Assembly (NCBI GenBank): GCA_013397845.1
Contig: VZTG01008545.1
Location: 1,356,166 to 1,420,165 of the forward strand
Reading direction: 5' to 3'
Length of the DNA stretch: 64,000 nt
Source of the DNA: Melanocharis versteri
Lineage: Eukaryota > Chordata > Aves > Passeriformes > Melanocharitidae
Within the stretch, counting starts at the first letter, position 1, and every line of letters starts with the position of its first letter. This document shows positions 59,801-64,000 of the stretch, piece after piece. The notes beneath the pieces were generated by a model. That model worked only from the letters and a program-made list of their open reading frames with translations. It was not told the DNA's origin and ran no database searches. The position numbers and the translations under genes were made by a program.

Positions 59801-62800
59801 TTCCCATGGCACTTTTAAGAAGTCTCTGGCTAATCCTCCAAGTCATGTGGGACTGGGAAAAAGCTGGTATCTTCAATCATATTCATATTCTTAATTCCCA
59901 GGGTTGGTGCCAATGTCATACAGCCTGGAAATCTGTCCCACACACGTCTAAGAAAAGACCTGTAATTGTGGAATGATTGTGGAATGTGGAAAACTAATTA
60001 ATATAAAAGCAATAAATGAGGCGGCTAACCTAAGCATAAAAAACAGCAGGTAACTTCTAGAGCACAGATTTATTGTATGGCATTTCCTCAACCTGGCAAG
60101 GGCCAGTGGCACCCAGGGAAGGTACAATCAGCTGGAGGGACCTGTCTGTGCACTGCCTGGTGCCGTGCCACCCCTGCCCCCTCACAGCATGTGGGGTTGG
60201 CCCTCACCAGGGGTCATGCACCCTGAAAAAAGCACCTTTGAGAGAATGACACCAAGATACGTAGACCTGTTCCTCCCTTCCCTGGATGTCTCTTTCTTTT
60301 GATTGTGATGCACAGAAAGGAACAGGCGAGGGCTTGCTGCTGACATGGTGATGGATGGCTCCGGGCAGAGGCTGCTGCGAGGGATGAGTGACAACCTCCC
60401 AGGACAGAGAGCTCGTGGCAAACGGCCCAGTCCGCCAAGCTCCACTGCTAAAGAGGTGGAGCTGCAGTGCACAGTGGGGACCACTCACAGGCAGTTTGAT
60501 TTCAGCAGTCTGAGGCCACTGGAAAAGTCCTTTCTGGGAAATGCAAGATGTATGGAGAGCTTCAGCTATGCCTCTGCACAGAGCAGCCATCAGCAGGCAC
60601 ATGAGTGAACCACACAGCGTGATCTTGTCAAGGGAGGTGACAAACAGGCTCACATAACCCATGGCTGTTCTCCAAAGATGGGTTGTAGAAGCTCACAATC
60701 CTTCATGATTGCTTTAAAGCACCATGAGTGTCTAGTTCACTGTGTGCCAAACACTGAGCGGCCTTTTTTAAAATAAATATAAACACGATCCTTAAGGAAC
60801 AGGCAAGTATTCACAGTAAGCATGGGGATGGCATTGATTTACTAACAGTTGAAGTTTCAATTCAGATTGATTTCCATTAGACATGCCAAAGGATATGGGG
60901 GTTTTATGGTTTTTTCCTGAAAATAAGATCTCCATGTCATGCGAGATCTAAGAATTCACCAAGAAAAATGAATAACTATGCTTCAAAGTTATTTACTTCA
61001 CATTTCATTTCAAAGCCATTTAACCTGTTATACACAGGAACTGCTTCAAACATTATTTCTTTTTTACCACTTTCTTCAGAAGGCTGTTTAACAAAGAAAA
61101 GAACACTTTAAGAATGAGGGATCTTCTCTAACTCTTAGGTGATACTAAAAAGAAAACAGAATAAATTGACCCATATTCTTTTCCTCACACCACATGTGAG
61201 CAAAGAACTTGTACAGGAGGCCCCAGAATCCAGCCCACGCCTGCCTGCTGCTAGAAGAGCATCTCATTTATTTACTCACTCTCTATACTTCAACCACAGC
61301 AGAACAAAACAATAATTTCCACACAAAGCACTCTGCAGTCCTGGAAAGCTGATGCCTGCTCAGGAGAAAAATGAGTAAATTAATAAATAAAGCTTTTTTT
61401 TTTAAAGCACATCCTGAATCTGCCATTTCCAGATGTCTTTGGGCTTGGTGAGTCATTCTTACATTGCAATGCCAAGGGTGGCAAGCTGCAAAGTTTGGGA
61501 CAGGGCTTGGAAAATGAAAACCAGTAGCAGTTTCACCAAATGCACTTGGGCACCAAGACGGAGGGATAATTTTTTGCCAAAGGAATGTTGCCTCACCTGC
61601 AAAATGCCACAACTGTCCTCACCAGCAAGCCAGGAACAACACCTGGAGTGGGGCAGCAGCACCACCCTCCCTTGGTTCCCAGCAGAGCTGCACAGGAGCG
61701 AGCCTGGTCCTTGGGGCCACCACAGCCTGCTCCTGGGTGCTGGTGGCTTTTTTCTGTCTGGGAAAGAGCAGATTTGTTCTTGTTCTTGATTCTGGAGCAA
61801 GGAGTACGTGCAATTTCCCACCTGCCACCAGAGCATAAGCCTTGAACACGGAACACCCATGGTTCAACAGCTCTGGAAAACATTCATTTAGAGAAGGAAG
61901 AAGGTTGTTTCTGGAATAGAAATCTTTTCTTTCGTCTTACCTCATTATTCAAAAAAGATTTCTGATTCATGTTTAATTCAACTCTGCCAGCACTCCCCCA
62001 AAGCCACATTATCTCCAGGTCCCACTCCTTAGTGCAGCTATTGCAGGCTGAAAACCCAAGCCCTGCCCCAGCAGCCTTTTTTCTCAGCTGCTTTGCAAAC
62101 ATTTGCCATACATCATTCATTATGCTTACAACAACCGTGCGTGTTCGTTTCTTAAACCACTGCCAAAGTCATCCGCAGGGGAACTCCAGGCAGTCAGGTA
62201 CGGGAATACAGAGCTTCCTGCTTGTCTAGAATTCTACAGTGACTTTTCACTCTGAATTCCCATCCGTTGCACCTTGGCCTCAATTTTCAGGAGCAGTCTT
62301 TGCTCTGAGACATGTTGAATATCCATATGGTACAAATATATTTAGTGGAAAACCATAACACGTCTTAATTATCAACACCATCACTTCAGAAGGACACGGC
62401 CAAGTTTATGGTAAAATCCCATTACAGCATTAAACACAGATAGCTCCTGTACAGCAGGAAAGGAAGAGAAAATGGGTAGAAACTAAGTCACTTAATCAAA
62501 AATGCACTATCTGATTGAAAAAATCTGTTTCTTCAGCAGCTCTTTGGGCACAGGTTAAGTTAATGAAAAGAAGGTTCCCAGAGTACATGTGTGACTCTTT
62601 AGGCGACAGTAATCAAGCCGAGGTGCATTTCCTGGGGATTGGGAGCCAGCTGAGAGGAGCTGTCGTGCCTCGGGTCATTAAGCACAGCCAGCCAGTTATC
62701 GACTGCACCATTGCCATTACTGCCAATACCCCTCGGCAGAAAAAAGAACCCTGTCCAGCTCAGAGGGGGAGAATCCTGGGGATTTTGCCCCTTCTGCACC

Positions 62801-64000
62801 TTTTATGGAGCTCATGGGATGTCAGGAACCCGTGTCACCTGAGTGACAGAGCAAACCACCCCCCTGATGCTTCTTGCAGCGTGTGGTGACAATACAGTTT
62901 GCAAAGCTGGGGTTTTCACCAAAATAAGAAGTTTGCCACACTGAGGAATCCATAGACATCATTTTATTTCCCTGTAGCCACTGGAAAAGGGTGTTTGCTT
63001 TCACTGTCCTACAGCCAGAATGACGTGGTTTGTTCATCCCTCAGTTTGTTCCCTTAAAGGAGTGCTGTAAGAGCCTTCAGAAATGGTTTAGGAGAGGCAT
63101 AGACTGCTAATTTAACTATGCTTTTTTAGTAAATACCAGAGTAAATAGACATAAATGTACGGTATTTAAATAGCAACAGCCCTAAGGCATAAGTAAATCA
63201 TCTTTATCCTCTTTTAACTAAATGGTTTCTGAGGGGTAGGGAGGGTTTTGCACATAAATATGTATCTTAACAAATATTCAGCAGAACCCTTTGAATTTAT
63301 GTCCTGCTTATGCAAAGAGAAAAAGGAGTCTTCCAATTCCCAAGGCCTTCAGAGATGGAAGGAGGGGCAAGCACAAGGTTGCACAGTAGGAAAGCTGCAC
63401 TTGGCACAGAAAATAAATGTGCCCTCTGGTCCCAGCGTGGGCCCCACTGAGACCAGGGACCTGCCAGGGCCACAGCATAGCGGGATGGCTCCTCGCGTGG
63501 TGTGCGAACTGTGCCCAATCTGCAGATGCTATCAGCACTTGTACTCCTCGTCTATCAGTGTGAAATCTAACACGATTCACAGCCCAAACATCACTCTTCA
63601 GGCTATAATTAAGCAGAAGTCTTGTTGCTGGTTTGCAATCTGATTTTAGGAAGGAGAGTGATGAGATTGGGGTTGGAGTCTCCAAGTATCTTTGATGGGA
63701 GCATATTCGCATCACGTAATCGCGTCCCAAAACTGCAGGAGCAGCTTCTTAAACCTCCAAGGCCATTCACACTGAGCTTTATTCATCTTTCACTACGTTT
63801 GTATTTATCTTTAGAAAGTAAAATGATGCTTCACAAACAAAATTATAATGACTAGTACTTAAGCAACCCCTTTGATCCTGCAACCTCCCCAAGTGTTTTC
63901 CTTACTTCCACCACTCCCAGCCCAGACTCCCGAGGCATGAAGAGGTGCAGCACCTACTGTTGTACAGAGGGGTGCTGGTGCCACCCCGTGATCCAGCCCC
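56851..64000. other. Unique non-coding DNA
   Basis: No gene recognised. A moderately GC-rich patch at about 56950-57240 is followed by a duplicated 27-bp motif (57299-57354). The longest open frame without N in the window (58790-59320 minus, 176 codons) has no recognisable domain and is within chance expectation. Segments near 62620-62720 and 63480-63640 are repeat-free with scattered CpGs and could be conserved elements. Confidence 0.6.
57299..57354 (-). repeat. Imperfect tandem duplication of a 27-bp motif
   Basis: Copies at 57299-57324 and 57328-57354 share the pattern CTTGGMAGCA, an optional G, then CCTTTACAAWTCCCAG. On the minus strand the copies sit 30 bases apart and in phase within a 156-codon open frame, giving a repeated LG(F/I)VK start: LGFVKAAAKR then LGIVKVLPRF. 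One copy has lost a base. The duplication is real in the DNA. Whether it is translated is unknown. Confidence 0.75.

Noticed and set aside
1..64000. CRISPR arrays, operons, tRNA or rRNA genes, endogenous retrovirus proteins
   Set aside because: No regularly spaced direct repeats, no tRNA box B words (GGTTCGANTCC) in a plausible context, no rRNA-like sequence and no retroviral protein motifs were seen. The DNA is vertebrate non-coding in character.

Overview
The window looks like non-coding nuclear DNA from a bird, either a gene desert or very long introns. The organism call rests on CR1 (chicken repeat 1) LINE fragments whose 3' ends carry the TTCTATGAT-type tail typical of avian CR1. It is supported by sparse interspersed repeats, no Alu- or B1-like SINEs, an A+T-leaning CpG-poor background, and scattered short GC/CpG-rich patches. 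One run of N marks a scaffold gap. Other sauropsids also carry CR1, so bird is likely but not proven. I recognise no complete protein-coding gene, rRNA, tRNA, CRISPR array or prokaryotic-style operon.

Layout. Positions 1-9.8 kb are unique sequence with a few weak exon-like segments (3847-4025 and 9346-9400, plus strand) and a small minus-strand ORF with a signal-peptide-like start (5025-5363). At 9850-10112 lies an internal piece of CR1 ORF2 (plus strand). From 10.1 to 23.9 kb the DNA is AT-rich and unique, with one further candidate exon (12700-12825). A compact CpG-rich patch at 23930-24125 is the best promoter-like segment. It is followed by an exon-like segment (25112-25215), a CTCF-like site (26376-26390), and a G-rich 24-bp minisatellite (26722-27279) interrupted by the 352-base N gap. 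From 27.3 to 36.3 kb there are small tandem repeats, a second CpG-enriched segment (29180-29392) and a candidate terminal exon (34573-34704). CR1 3' ends follow at 36283-36390 (minus), 38285-38424 (plus) and 42000-42312 (plus). The last carries a GATAT-rich tail and an internal ATT microsatellite. From 42.3 to 64 kb the sequence is unique again, with an exon-like open segment at 49320-49674, homopolymer tracts, a duplicated 27-bp motif at 57299-57354 and no recognised gene.

How the parts work together. Nothing here forms a pathway. The candidate exons have splice-site-like edges and open frames, but pseudo-exons of this quality are common in vertebrate introns. As full segments their reading phases do not form one gene, although three of them chain in phase if a shorter form of one is used. 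Transcript data or cross-species alignment would decide.

The most concrete observation is technical. The 53 bases on either side of the assembly gap are nearly identical (51/53), so the gap is probably a failed overlap or a collapsed tandem array rather than missing unique DNA. I did not find an undescribed biological system in this window.
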